A stretch of 64,000 nucleotides of DNA. Origin: Olavius algarvensis Delta 4 endosymbiont (lineage in GTDB: Bacteria > Desulfobacterota > Desulfobacteria > Desulfobacterales > CAJINA01). This document shows, piece by piece, positions 26,924 through 35,212 of this stretch (its first letter is position 1; each line of letters starts with the position of its first letter). Both the position numbers and the translations under genes were made by a program. Location of the stretch: NCBI GenBank assembly GCA_905176665.1, contig CAJINA010000106.1:1-64000 (forward strand), in the 5' to 3' direction. The notes under the pieces are model-generated. The model made no database searches. It saw nothing but the letters and a program-made list of their open reading frames with translations, and was not told the origin of the DNA.

Positions 26924-29005
26924 ATGACTACTTTTCTACTTGAAATCGGGGCTGAAGAAATTCCGGCCGGGTATATCGAACCCGCTCTCAAGGCCCTGTC
27001 TGAAACCCTGGCAGCTCAACTGGAAAAAGCACGAATCGATCACGGTGACATCAACACCTATGGTGCCCCGCGGCGTCTGGCGGTTATGGTGGCGGACGTG
27101 GCCGCTAAACAGAAATCGGTGACCAACGAAATGCTCGGGCCGCCCGCCAAGATCGGATTTGATGACAACGGCCAGCCGACCATGGCCGCTGAAAAATTCG
27201 CAGAGAAAGTCGGGATCAAGGTCAACCGGCTCAAGACCCGGGAGACGGACAAAGGCACCTACCTTTTTGCGAAAAAAGTTGAAAGAGGGGTCGCCACGGC
27301 TACGGTTCTCAAGCAGATTCTGCCGGGGATAATCCTCGGCACGCCGTTTCCGAAAACCATGCGCTGGATGGACCTCGATATAGCCTTTGCCCGTCCGCTG
27401 CATTCCATCGTGGCACTTTTGGGCGATCGGGTGCTGACGTTTACAGTCGGCAATGTGAAGAGCGGCCGGTACACGCGGGGTCACAGTTTCATGCATTCTA
27501 AGAAAATAAAGCTCAAGCACCCCGATGAGTACCGCGACACCCTGCGGGAGGCCGGGGTTATCGTGGATATCGCCGAGCGCAAGGCCATGGTGACCGAACA
27601 GATTGCCACCGAAGCCAGAGCTTCCGGGGGGGCCGTCCTGGAAGACCCTGAACTGGTGGATATCGTTACCAACCTCGTGGAATACCCGATTGCCTCCGCC
27701 GGAGGTTTTGAAACCGAATTTCTGGAAGTTCCCCGGGAGGTACTCATTACGGCCATGCGGGAACACCAGAAGTACTTTGCCGTGGTCGATGCCGACGGGA
27801 ACCTGATGGCGAAATTCATTCCGGTCAACAACACCCGTACCCGCGATATGGCCCTGGTGGCCACCGGTCACGAGCGGGTTCTGCGGGCACGCTTGAGCGA
27901 CGCCAAGTTTTTCTACACTGCCGATGTACAGATTCCTATAGAAGATCGCGTTGCCAAACTGGAGGGCGTCCTCTTCCAGGCCAAGTTGGGCTCGATGTAT
28001 GCCAAGACCGAACGCATCGGCCGCCTGAGCGGCTTTTTAGCGAGTGCGGTCGGCGGCGCTGACAGCCAACTACAGACGGACCTGGAACGGGCTGCCCGAC
28101 AGTGTAAGTCGGACCTGGTCAGCCAGGTCGTGGTCGAGTTTCCAAAACTACAGGGGGTCATGGGGCGTGTATATGCCGCCGTGGCGGGCGAGAACAATGC
28201 CGTGGCTGCCGCTATCGAAGAGCACTATCGCCCGACCCATTCCGGTGGAGCCCTGCCGGAGACGTTAACCGGTTCACTTTTGAGCATTGCCGACAAAATC
28301 GATTCCATTAGCGGTTGCTTTTCCGTTGGGCTGGTGCCCACCGGGGCGGCCGATCCTTACGCCCTCCGGCGACAGGGAATCGGCATTATCCAGATTATGC
28401 GCGCCCGGAACCTTTCGCTTTCACTCAAATCCCTGATTGAGTTCGGGATCGAGCAGTTCGGCGAAAAGGTCGAAGGGGGTGTGGCCCAGGTAACCGATCA
28501 GATCTATGTCTTCCTGCAGCGCCGATTGGAGCGGATTCTGGTGGACGAAGGCTTTTCCAAGGACGTTGTGGCTGCGGTGACCAGTGTCTCCATCGACCAT
28601 ATCCCCAACGTCTGGAAGCGGGTGGCGGCGCTTGAGAAACTCAAGGGTGCGGCCGACTTTGAACCGCTGGCCGCAGCTTTCAAACGCGTGGCCAACATCA
28701 TGAAAAAATCGAGCTCGGCGGCGGGCGCAGATGTGGATGCGGCTTTGTTTACCGATGCTGCGGAAAAGGCACTGTATGCTGCCGTCAAGAACGTCAGGCA
28801 GAACGTGGAGGGCTGCCTGGAAGGCGGCGATTTCGACAAGGCCTTTAAAACCATTGCGACCCTGCGGCCGACCGTAGATGCATTTTTCGACGAGGTGCTG
28901 GTCATGGCGGATGATGAAAAAGTGCGTGCAAACCGCCTGGCCCTGCTGGGCATGATCGCCGGGCTGTTTGGCCTGTTCGCTGATTTTACAAAGATATCAA
29001 ACTGA
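26924..29005 (+). CDS. glyS: Glycine-tRNA ligase beta subunit
   Basis: A 693-residue tRNA-binding subunit. The N-terminus TTFLLEIGAEEIPAGYI is diagnostic, followed by TYGAPRRLAVMV, GPPAKIGFD, and an HD-type region; a DALR anticodon-binding region ends the protein. GAGGAG lies upstream of ATG 26924. With glyQ it makes the heterotetrameric enzyme. Confidence 0.97.
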   Translation: MTTFLLEIGAEEIPAGYIEPALKALSETLAAQLEKARIDHGDINTYGAPRRLAVMVADVAAKQKSVTNEMLGPPAKIGFDDNGQPTMAAEKFAEKVGIKVNRLKTRETDKGTYLFAKKVERGVATATVLKQILPGIILGTPFPKTMRWMDLDIAFARPLHSIVALLGDRVLTFTVGNVKSGRYTRGHSFMHSKKIKLKHPDEYRDTLREAGVIVDIAERKAMVTEQIATEARASGGAVLEDPELVDIVTNLVEYPIASAGGFETEFLEVPREVLITAMREHQKYFAVVDADGNLMAKFIPVNNTRTRDMALVATGHERVLRARLSDAKFFYTADVQIPIEDRVAKLEGVLFQAKLGSMYAKTERIGRLSGFLASAVGGADSQLQTDLERAARQCKSDLVSQVVVEFPKLQGVMGRVYAAVAGENNAVAAAIEEHYRPTHSGGALPETLTGSLLSIADKIDSISGCFSVGLVPTGAADPYALRRQGIGIIQIMRARNLSLSLKSLIEFGIEQFGEKVEGGVAQVTDQIYVFLQRRLERILVDEGFSKDVVAAVTSVSIDHIPNVWKRVAALEKLKGAADFEPLAAAFKRVANIMKKSSSAAGADVDAALFTDAAEKALYAAVKNVRQNVEGCLEGGDFDKAFKTIATLRPTVDAFFDEVLVMADDEKVRANRLALLGMIAGLFGLFADFTKISN

Positions 29006-29022
29006 AGAAAGGGTAAGAACTT

Positions 29023-29403
29023 ATGCCATACGATCCAGAACTGGATAAAAGATTAAAAGAGTGGAAGTGCGAAGAAACCGGCCTGGTACTGGCCATTCAC
29101 CGCTACGGTGAAGGCGAGGCCAAGCTGCAGGTGGGACCCCGAATTCTAAAAAAGAAAGACGGATCCCCCCGGGCGCCGGTTAAAGCCGGGCGCTTGACCA
29201 TCGAAGATGTTTTGTGGCTTTACGATGTGATCGATGAGGTCAAAGAAGAGCTGCAAAGTCTGGCCGGCCCCAGTAGAGCAAGGGCTTTTGAGAAACCAGA
29301 AGCGACCTGGAAACTATCTCAAGAAAAGGGTTTTGGTTCAAGGTCAAGGCGGGTGCGATATTCGAACCGGAGGTGCCAGCGAAGCCAATGCCTTGCGTGG
29401 TAA
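29023..29403 (+). CDS. Hypothetical protein whose C-terminus runs into a repeat
   Basis: 126 residues as read. Residues 1-90 look like a real small soluble protein (PYDPELDKRLKEWKCEETGL; KAGRLTIEDVLWLYDVIDEVKEELQ). The last ~30 are encoded by the repeat at 29310-29483 and are Arg/Ser-rich, so the original stop was probably lost when the element inserted. I do not recognise the family. It is 17 bases after glyS, with GAAAGGG upstream. Confidence 0.7.
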   Translation: MPYDPELDKRLKEWKCEETGLVLAIHRYGEGEAKLQVGPRILKKKDGSPRAPVKAGRLTIEDVLWLYDVIDEVKEELQSLAGPSRARAFEKPEATWKLSQEKGFGSRSRRVRYSNRRCQRSQCLAW

Positions 29404-29483
29404 ATACTATTGAGTATTGCGAGGATCATAACCGAGCATCCAACGCCGAAATTGAATCAAAAGACTTTTACGAGTTAGTTTCT
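29310..29483. repeat. Diverged terminal-inverted-repeat element
   Basis: GAAACTATCTCAAGAAAAGGGTTTTGGTTCAAGG at the left and ATCAAAAGACTTTTACGAGTTAGTTTC at the right match the family ends. The centre has expanded (GGAGGTGCCAGCGAAGCCAATG) much like the copy at 4569. It overlaps the 3' end of the upstream gene's frame. Confidence 0.75.
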
Positions 29484-29556
29484 AAAAAGCGTCCTGCTGG
29501 GGTACCACTCCGGGCCTGGCGCTTTTTACTCTTTGCAAAGGGAGAAACCCAACGCC

Positions 29557-30330
29557 TTGCGTTCAAAACCTCTGAATCCGACGTTCGACGCCATCGTCAA
29601 TCCGGTCATAACGAAAAACACCCCGGATCCTGGTGAAGTGGCTGTCCTGGTGAGCAGTGTGAGTGATCTGCAGCCCCTCAAGCGTGATATGGCGGCCGGC
29701 AGCAAGGTAATGGAGCGCAAGCTCTTCATGGGCCGCCACTATCTGGGCACCTGCGGGGCGACCCGCGTCAGCCTGGTGGGGCCTGTCATGGGGGCTCCTT
29801 ATGCCGTGGCCCTGCTGGATACGCTGGTGGCCTGGGGCGTGCATAAAATACTGTTCCTCGGCTGGTGCGGATCCATATCGCCCCGGGTGGACATCGGAGA
29901 TATCATCGTACCCGAACAGGCGTTCATCGATGAAGGCACCTCCGGTCATTACGGTCCCGTTCGGGGCGTTGCCCGGTGTCCGCAGGGCAGTCTGCCCGCG
30001 CAGCTGATCACTGCCCTGGAACACGCCAGCCGCAGCACCCATCGGGGTGCCGTTTGGACCACGGACGCCATTTACCGCGAAACCGAAGAGCAGGTGCGGC
30101 GTTTCCAGGAAAAGGGCGCCCTGGCGGTTGAGATGGAGGTGTCAGCTCTATTTTCTGCGGCGCGGTTTCGCCGGATTGAAATCGGTTGTGTGCTGGTCAC
30201 ATCCGATCGGCTGCACGATCTGGTCTGGCAGCCCGGTTTTCGGGACCGCCGTTTTCTGGAGAGTCGTGAATCCGCCGCTGCGGCGATTTTACAGGTATTG
30301 TCAAATCAACAGGATTCCAGGGATGGATAA
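29557..30330 (+). CDS. Nucleoside phosphorylase (PNP/UDP family)
   Basis: About 257 residues of the purine/uridine phosphorylase and MTA/SAH nucleosidase superfamily: VGPVMGAPYAVALLDTLVAWG, FLGWCGSISPRVDIGDIIVP, and the substrate-binding AVEMEVSALFSAA segment followed by VLVTSDRLHD. It should cleave a nucleoside to base and (phospho)ribose; the nucleoside is not identifiable. The start is uncertain: TTG 29557 lies 12 bases after AAGGGAG; TTG 29533 is the alternative. Its stop overlaps the start of the ligase gene, so the two are coupled. Confidence 0.85.
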   Translation: MRSKPLNPTFDAIVNPVITKNTPDPGEVAVLVSSVSDLQPLKRDMAAGSKVMERKLFMGRHYLGTCGATRVSLVGPVMGAPYAVALLDTLVAWGVHKILFLGWCGSISPRVDIGDIIVPEQAFIDEGTSGHYGPVRGVARCPQGSLPAQLITALEHASRSTHRGAVWTTDAIYRETEEQVRRFQEKGALAVEMEVSALFSAARFRRIEIGCVLVTSDRLHDLVWQPGFRDRRFLESRESAAAAILQVLSNQQDSRDG

Positions 30331-32158
30331 CATCACGCAGTTGGTTCTCCAGCTGGAGAAATACAATCAGGCCTATCGGGCCGGGGCGCCCCTTATCGGC
30401 GATGATGAGTACGATCATCTGGTTGAAAAGCTGCGCACCTTGGATCCCGGGCATGCCTTTCTTCAGCGGGTGGAACCCGAAGTGTTTTCTTCCCGGCGCG
30501 AGATTCGTCACCCGGTCCCCATGCTTTCGACCGAGAAAGCCTACACCAAAGAGGCCCTGGCCCGATTTGTCGCGCGGGTGGAAAAGGCGGCGGCCGAGAT
30601 TGGCCTGCAGGACATCCGGTTGCGGGTGACGGTGAAACTGGATGGCCTGGCCGGACGGGATGACGGCGACATCTTCGTCTCCCGGGGCAATGGCGAGGTG
30701 GGGTATGAGATCAGCAGTGCGTTTGAAAAGGGAATTGTTCCGGAAGGCGGGCGCGGGTGCGGTCTGGGTGAGATCGTGATGCTCAAATCTTATTTCGAAA
30801 AACACATGCTGGGCGAATTTGAACATCCGCGCAACCTGGTCGTCGGGATTGTCACCTCCGACCGTCTCAATGAGCATGTCCGCAAGGCGCTGGCGGACAA
30901 GGCGGTCCATTTCGTACCCTACGCCAACCTGACGGCCTGGGAGGGCAGCGGCGCCGACCTGATCCGCGACCTGGAAACCATCCGGGCCGACCTTCTGGCC
31001 GGCAGCGATTATCCCCTGGACGGCCTGGTGGCCGAAGTGATCGATAGGCGGCTCAAGGACCACATGGGGGCCACCAGCCACCACTACCGCTGGCAGATTG
31101 CCATCAAGACCCAGGGCGCCACTGCGGTGACCATGGTTGCAGGACTTACCTGGCAGGTAGGGCGGACCGGCAATATCACCCCGGTCATGGAGGTGGCGCC
31201 GACCAATCTGTCCGGGGCGACCATCCGTCGGGTGACGGCCCACAATGCCGGCATGGTCAGCAAGCAGCAGATCGGACCGGGCGCTGAAATCGAAATCATC
31301 CGCAGCGGGGAAGTGATCCCCAAACTCGAGCGGGTCGTCACACCGGCCGCCGCCGTCGATCTGCCCCGGGCCTGCCCCTCCTGTCGCACCCGGCTGGAGT
31401 GGCAAAACGATTTTTTAAGGTGTCCTAACAGTGCCCTCTGCCGCTGTCAGGTGATCCAGGGGATCGTATACTGGTTTCGAACCCTGGGCACGGCCGATTG
31501 GTTTGGTCTGAAAACCGTGGAGAAATTGGTGGACGGGGGGTATGACAGCCTCGAGAGCATATACGCCATGCAAGCGGATGAATTCGCCCGCCTGGGATTC
31601 GGTCCGGTCCAGTCCGTCAATCTGGCTGAGGCCGTGGTAACCAGCCGGACCAAGGCCGTGGAAGACTGGCGCCTGCTGGCGGCCTTTGGAATTTCCGACC
31701 TGGGCAAAGGCGACAGTCGCAAACTGCTCGGCTTCTTTACCCTGGAGTCATTGCCGGAGTTGACCGCGGCGGATATCGTTAAGATTCACGGATTCGGAGA
31801 GATTACCAGCCGTTCGATTACCACGGGCCTTGCCGTCGTCCAGGCCACATTTCGGCACATCCTGGCCCTGGACTTCAACCTGATCCGGACCCCGCTGGCA
31901 GCCGAACAAGAGAAGATCGAGAGCCCCATCAAGGACAAAGGCATCGTATTTACCGGCAAGATGCAACAGGGCACCCGGGAAGAGATGCAGGCTCGGGCCC
32001 GGGAGCTGGGAGCCAGGGTACAGACGGCCGTGAGCGGCAAAACCGACTACCTGGTCTGCGGTGAGAACGTGGGGGCGAGCAAGCTGGCAAAAGCGACAAA
32101 AGCCGGGGCACAGGTAATTTCGGAAGCCGACTATATCCACTTAATCGAGACCGGGTAA
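30323..32158 (+). CDS. Divergent NAD+-dependent DNA ligase (LigA-like)
   Basis: 611 residues against ~670 for typical LigA. The order of domains is standard: an Ia-like helix region (LIGDDEYDHLVEKL), the adenylation domain with nucleotidyl lysine K105 in VKLDG, GEIVM and FEHPRN boxes, DGLVAEV and IAIKTQ motifs, an OB fold with GRTGNITPV, a four-Cys zinc finger (C351, C354 onward), helix-hairpin-helix repeats, and a BRCT domain (about 540-611). Many usually invariant positions differ (LSTEKAY for LSLDNAF; VGYE for VGED). ATG 30323 overlaps the preceding stop; the open frame reaches 30047 but there overlaps the phosphorylase. It may be a second ligase rather than the replicative one. Confidence 0.85.
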   Translation: MDNITQLVLQLEKYNQAYRAGAPLIGDDEYDHLVEKLRTLDPGHAFLQRVEPEVFSSRREIRHPVPMLSTEKAYTKEALARFVARVEKAAAEIGLQDIRLRVTVKLDGLAGRDDGDIFVSRGNGEVGYEISSAFEKGIVPEGGRGCGLGEIVMLKSYFEKHMLGEFEHPRNLVVGIVTSDRLNEHVRKALADKAVHFVPYANLTAWEGSGADLIRDLETIRADLLAGSDYPLDGLVAEVIDRRLKDHMGATSHHYRWQIAIKTQGATAVTMVAGLTWQVGRTGNITPVMEVAPTNLSGATIRRVTAHNAGMVSKQQIGPGAEIEIIRSGEVIPKLERVVTPAAAVDLPRACPSCRTRLEWQNDFLRCPNSALCRCQVIQGIVYWFRTLGTADWFGLKTVEKLVDGGYDSLESIYAMQADEFARLGFGPVQSVNLAEAVVTSRTKAVEDWRLLAAFGISDLGKGDSRKLLGFFTLESLPELTAADIVKIHGFGEITSRSITTGLAVVQATFRHILALDFNLIRTPLAAEQEKIESPIKDKGIVFTGKMQQGTREEMQARARELGARVQTAVSGKTDYLVCGENVGASKLAKATKAGAQVISEADYIHLIETG

Positions 32159-32179
32159 CGTATCGGCAGGGAGGGCAGC

Positions 32180-32461
32180 ATGGAAGACAATACGAGAGCG
32201 CACGTTATCATCCACGGCCGGGTGCAGGGCGTCTTCTTCCGGTTGGAGACCCAGAAGGCTGCCCGGCAGCGTGGAGCCGTCGGATGGGTCCGCAATCTGC
32301 CCGATGGAACGGTTGAAGCGGTGATGGAGGGCCCTGAGGAAGTTGTCGAATCACTCCTGGCGTGGTGCCGGCAAGGTCCCCGCATGGCCCGTGTTGATAA
32401 AGTTGACATCACCCGCGAAAATTACACGGGTGACTATGAAAGTTTTGAAGTAACCTATTAA
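32180..32461 (+). CDS. acyP: Acylphosphatase
   Basis: A complete 93-residue enzyme that hydrolyses acyl phosphates. The phosphate-binding loop GRVQGVFFR contains catalytic R21, and the catalytic asparagine is N39 in WVRNLPDG. It ends SFEVTY as usual. GGGAGG precedes the ATG. A decayed second copy lies at 34814-35032, 87% or so similar where it aligns by eye. Confidence 0.94.
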   Translation: MEDNTRAHVIIHGRVQGVFFRLETQKAARQRGAVGWVRNLPDGTVEAVMEGPEEVVESLLAWCRQGPRMARVDKVDITRENYTGDYESFEVTY

Positions 32462-32488
32462 ACTTTTTACTTGGCTATCCGATCAACC

Positions 32489-32878
32489 ATGGAGATGAAG
32501 AAGATATCCAAGATTGCGTGGGTGGTAGCGGTGACCCTCGTCGTGCTTTATTTCGCTTTGCCCGAAGCCTGGTATCATTTCAAAACCAGCGGCATCGATC
32601 GGCGCAATCTCACCCATGACGATTTTCTCACCCTGGTTAAATATGGACGCGAGAAGGATGTTGAGCCCTTAATCGCATACCTCCAGCGGATCGATTCCGG
32701 ACCGGCGCAGCCTGGCGAAAAACGGATTTACCCCTGCATCTACATTCACTGTGTCGATGCGCTAAAGGCTATAACCGGGGTTGATCACGGCATGTCCAGG
32801 GAAGGCTGGGCGCACTGGTTTCGGCAGACCTATGGGCGTGCGGTAGAGATAGATATATACGCCGACAAAAAGCCTTGA
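32489..32878 (+). CDS. Membrane-anchored hypothetical protein
   Basis: About 129 residues. A single N-terminal hydrophobic segment (IAWVVAVTLVVLYFALPEAWY) is followed by a soluble domain with FLTLVKYGREKDVEPLIAYL, reminiscent of a HEAT-like helical pair, and WAHWFRQTYG. I do not recognise a family. The start is uncertain (TTG 32471, ATG 32489 or ATG 32495). The decay zone with gene fragments begins just after its stop. Confidence 0.65.
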   Translation: MEMKKISKIAWVVAVTLVVLYFALPEAWYHFKTSGIDRRNLTHDDFLTLVKYGREKDVEPLIAYLQRIDSGPAQPGEKRIYPCIYIHCVDALKAITGVDHGMSREGWAHWFRQTYGRAVEIDIYADKKP

Positions 32879-32911
32879 TCAGGCTCGCCGACCTCTTTAC
32901 AATTTCCATAG

Positions 32912-33060
32912 AACAAAGTGTCGACGAATTTCTCCGGTTCGAATTCCTGCGGGCCGCTGATCGGTATTCGGACCTGGTACATCTTGGGGTACACTTTACA
33001 ACGGCACACAATCCGCAAAATACCGTCAATCAACCCCCGAAAAGGGAATTCTTATCAACC
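32912..33060. other. Mosaic of ftsY-tail-like piece and two shared junction repeats
   Basis: 32912-32945 on the minus strand encodes EFEPEKFVDTLF, close to the FtsY end AFDPEKFVDALF encoded at 40393-40430. 32950-33002 (GGGCCGCTGATCGGT...TACACTTTACAAC) recurs at 40261-40312. 33034-33060 (CCCCCGAAAAGGGAATTCTT...) recurs at 35199-35224. The block lies between a membrane protein gene and the hemL fragment. Confidence 0.55.
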
Positions 33061-33061
33061 A

Positions 33062-33316
33062 ACCGGGATTCCGGTGCAGGTGGACCGGGTCGGATCTATG
33101 CTGGGCATGTACTTTACGGACCAGACGGTGTATGATTTCGAGAACGCCAAGACCAGAGACATGCAACGGTTCGCCGCTTATAAGAAAGGTATGGTGACGC
33201 GCGGGATATATCTGGCACCTTCCCAATTCGAAGCGACTTTCGTTCATGCAATCCATACCGCGGCGGACATTGACGAAACCATCAACGCAGCGGCAGAAAT
33301 ATTTGAAACTTTATAG
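33062..33316 (+). pseudogene. hemL: 3' fragment of glutamate-1-semialdehyde aminomutase
   Basis: About 85 codons match the C-terminal end of HemL (GSA aminomutase): GIPVQVDRVGSMLGMYFTD, then GIYLAPSQFEATFVHAIHT and DIDETINAAAEIF. The PLP-binding lysine and the rest of the ~430-residue enzyme are missing. The frame opens further left (32918) but only through repeat sequence. A functional hemL must exist elsewhere if the genome makes tetrapyrroles from glutamate, as the hemB/ahb genes here imply. Confidence 0.85.
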
Positions 33317-33379
33317 AATCAATCTTAAAGGAAATTCTGGTTCTAAATCAAAGTGGGATGAGTTAGGGGTTAAATAACA

Positions 33380-34582
33380 ATGCGCACAGCAATGCTAACA
33401 GCGAAGTTCGCATGGATTCTTATTACCTTTCTGACAGTAGCCGGTTGTGCGGGATTCCTGCAAGTTACGCAACCGGCGCCCTCGCTGGTTCCATTTGAGC
33501 AGGGGGTTGCTAATCTGGCAGTCAGGCTCCTGAAACAGGTTGAGCAGGACCGGCAGGCCGGCAATGTTCCCGAGCCTGTGGACGTGATGCTGATTCCGTT
33601 TGCCGATGCGGACAGCGGGCAGGTGCCCGAAATCAGCCGGCGCATTGAAACGATCTTTTTCGAAACCGGATCGGCTAAATTCAAGCGCCTCAAACTGGCC
33701 CGGTTGACCTATCAGAACATTGCAAGCGCTGATTATATCATTTCCGGCATCATCGGCCTGAAAGCGTATCCCCCCAAAGGAGGAAAATCCACCACCAAGC
33801 ACTACCAGATAACCACGGAGGCACGCCGGCGGGCTACGGCCGATCGGGTCGGGCAGGGCAGTACCTGGATAGCTGATCAGGATTTGAATTACACGCCCAC
33901 GGCGATTTTCAGGGACAGCCCGCTTTATCTTAAGGGCAGCCGCTTAAGCCCCCCGGGAAAACGCCCGGACACACCCCCACCCCAATATACGGAAGTAACC
34001 CTGGAAACCATGGCGATCCAGATCGAGGGCCGCATGGCCTACGAGAACGGCGACTATGAGGCGGCCCGAAAATTATTCAATCTGGCTGCCAAGCGCCGCG
34101 ATGGACAAGACCTGGGAATCTATGCCGGCCTTTATCTGGCAACCTACAAACTTGGACGGCATGCGGAAGCGGACGCCGCCTTCCGAAAAGTGGTAGCCAT
34201 CAGTGTGGAGAAACACCGCTACCTGACGGTAAAATATCTTTTCGGGGTCGATTCCTTGGATTTTGTCGACCGATCCGGTTTAAAAGAACGGTATGATGCC
34301 TGGATCCGGCATATCGGAGAGTACTTTCAGGACACGCAGCATTATCTGCTGATTGTCGGCCACGCCAGTCGGACCGGGACGGTCGCATACAACCAGCAGC
34401 TGTCGCTGGCGAGAGCCGAGGCTATCCGTGAACGACTGGCCCATACGTTCCCGGCCGTCTATACGCGCACAACGGTCGAAGGGCGGGGTTTCAACCAGAA
34501 TATCGTGGGCATCGGCACGGATGATGAGCGCGATGAACTGGGCCGCCGGGTGGAACTGTTCATCGTTGATTGCGAGCCATGA
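33380..34582 (+). CDS. OmpA-family lipoprotein with TPR-like segment
   Basis: A 400-residue envelope protein. The signal ends LTVAGC, so C23 or so is lipidated. Residues ~30-180 hold a domain with VDVMLIPFADADSG and YIISGIIGLKAYP; residues ~210-280 look like a tetratricopeptide pair (MAYENGDYEAARKLFNLAA; YKLGRHAEADAAFRKV); residues ~285-400 form an OmpA-like peptidoglycan-binding domain (YLLIVGHASRTG; YNQQLSLARAEAIRERL; DERDELGRRVELFIV). It probably anchors the outer membrane to peptidoglycan. It is the only intact gene inside the decay zone. Confidence 0.88.
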   Translation: MRTAMLTAKFAWILITFLTVAGCAGFLQVTQPAPSLVPFEQGVANLAVRLLKQVEQDRQAGNVPEPVDVMLIPFADADSGQVPEISRRIETIFFETGSAKFKRLKLARLTYQNIASADYIISGIIGLKAYPPKGGKSTTKHYQITTEARRRATADRVGQGSTWIADQDLNYTPTAIFRDSPLYLKGSRLSPPGKRPDTPPPQYTEVTLETMAIQIEGRMAYENGDYEAARKLFNLAAKRRDGQDLGIYAGLYLATYKLGRHAEADAAFRKVVAISVEKHRYLTVKYLFGVDSLDFVDRSGLKERYDAWIRHIGEYFQDTQHYLLIVGHASRTGTVAYNQQLSLARAEAIRERLAHTFPAVYTRTTVEGRGFNQNIVGIGTDDERDELGRRVELFIVDCEP

Positions 34583-34644
34583 GCGCAGTACGGCCTCTTT
34601 ATTCTGTCCTTGAAAACCTGGTACTCAGCTGTAGGTCAGAGATA

Positions 34645-34696
34645 TTCGGCTTTGCCGGGGCAGATGTATTCAGGTTGTTTCGGCTGTAGGCTTAAC
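34645..34696. repeat. Dispersed repeat shared with 58813-58858
   Basis: TTCGGCTTTGCCGGGGCAGA-TGTATTCAGGTTGTTTCGGCTGTAGGCTTAA is similar to CTTGGCTGTGCCGGGGTAAC-CGCACCCAGGTGTTTAGGCTGTAGGCTGAA downstream of the universal stress protein gene. Both sit after a gene's stop codon. No coding content is seen in 34583-34791. Confidence 0.55.
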
Positions 34697-34813
34697 ATCC
34701 GCGCAGGGGCGGCCGGGTTTTTATTTTCAAAATTCTTGAAATTCAGGAAAATCGGCAACCGATGAGCTGTTGGCCTAATACCCCTTATCGGTCATACCCA
34801 TTTAAAGAACGGT

Positions 34814-35032
34814 CGGCTGGAAGCCCAAAAGGCCGCCCGGCATTACGGAGCCGTTGGGTGGGTTCGCAACCTGTCCGATGGGATGGTTGAAGCGGGAATG
34901 GAGGGCCCGGAGGACGCTGTCGAATCACTCCTGGCGTGGTGCCGGCAGGGACCCCGGATGGCGGGTGTGCATAAAGTTGACGTCACCCGGGAAGATTACA
35001 CAGGTGACTATGAAAGTTTTAAAGTGACCTAC
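34814..35032 (+). pseudogene. acyP: Decayed second acylphosphatase copy
   Basis: 73 codons align with acyP from RLETQKAARQ to the final VTY (here [20 protein letters not shown] ... SFKVTY). The first 20 codons, including the catalytic arginine loop and the start, are gone, replaced by a segment (34792-34820) that recurs at 40228-40256. The stop codon is also lost: the frame reads on into the repeat at 35035. It is a duplicate of the gene at 32180. Confidence 0.88.
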
Positions 35033-35034
35033 TA

Positions 35035-35178
35035 TAAGTTATCTCAAAAAACAGATTTTGGTACAAGGTCAAGGCGGGCGCTACATTCGAACCGGAGGAA
35101 TACTGTAGTATTTCGAGGACTTGAATTTAGTGCCCAACGCCGAGATTGGGCCAAAAGACTTTTTTGAGATAGCTTCTA
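35035..35178. repeat. Terminal-inverted-repeat element after the acyP remnant
   Basis: AAGTTATCTCAAAAAACAGATTTTGG and CCAAAAGACTTTTTTGAGATAGCTTCTAG are the family ends. The centre reads GGAGGAATACTGTAGTATTTCGAGGA and the right half has CCAACGCCGAGATTGGGCC. It sits where the acyP copy's stop codon should be. Confidence 0.85.
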
Positions 35179-35212
35179 GGGTTGTTGCCGTCTGGCGACC
35201 CCCGCAAAGGGA

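Noticed and set aside
30047..30322. Upstream extension of the DNA ligase frame
   Set aside because: It lies inside the nucleoside phosphorylase gene in another frame; ATG 30323 gives a normal ligase start.
32950..33060. Integron attC site
   Set aside because: I looked for paired core sites (GTTRRRY / RYYYAAC) in the repeated blocks and saw no convincing imperfect palindrome; no integrase is nearby.
32918..33316. Intact 132-residue gene covering the hemL tail
   Set aside because: Only codons from about 33062 match HemL; the upstream part is the shared junction repeats and has no ribosome site.
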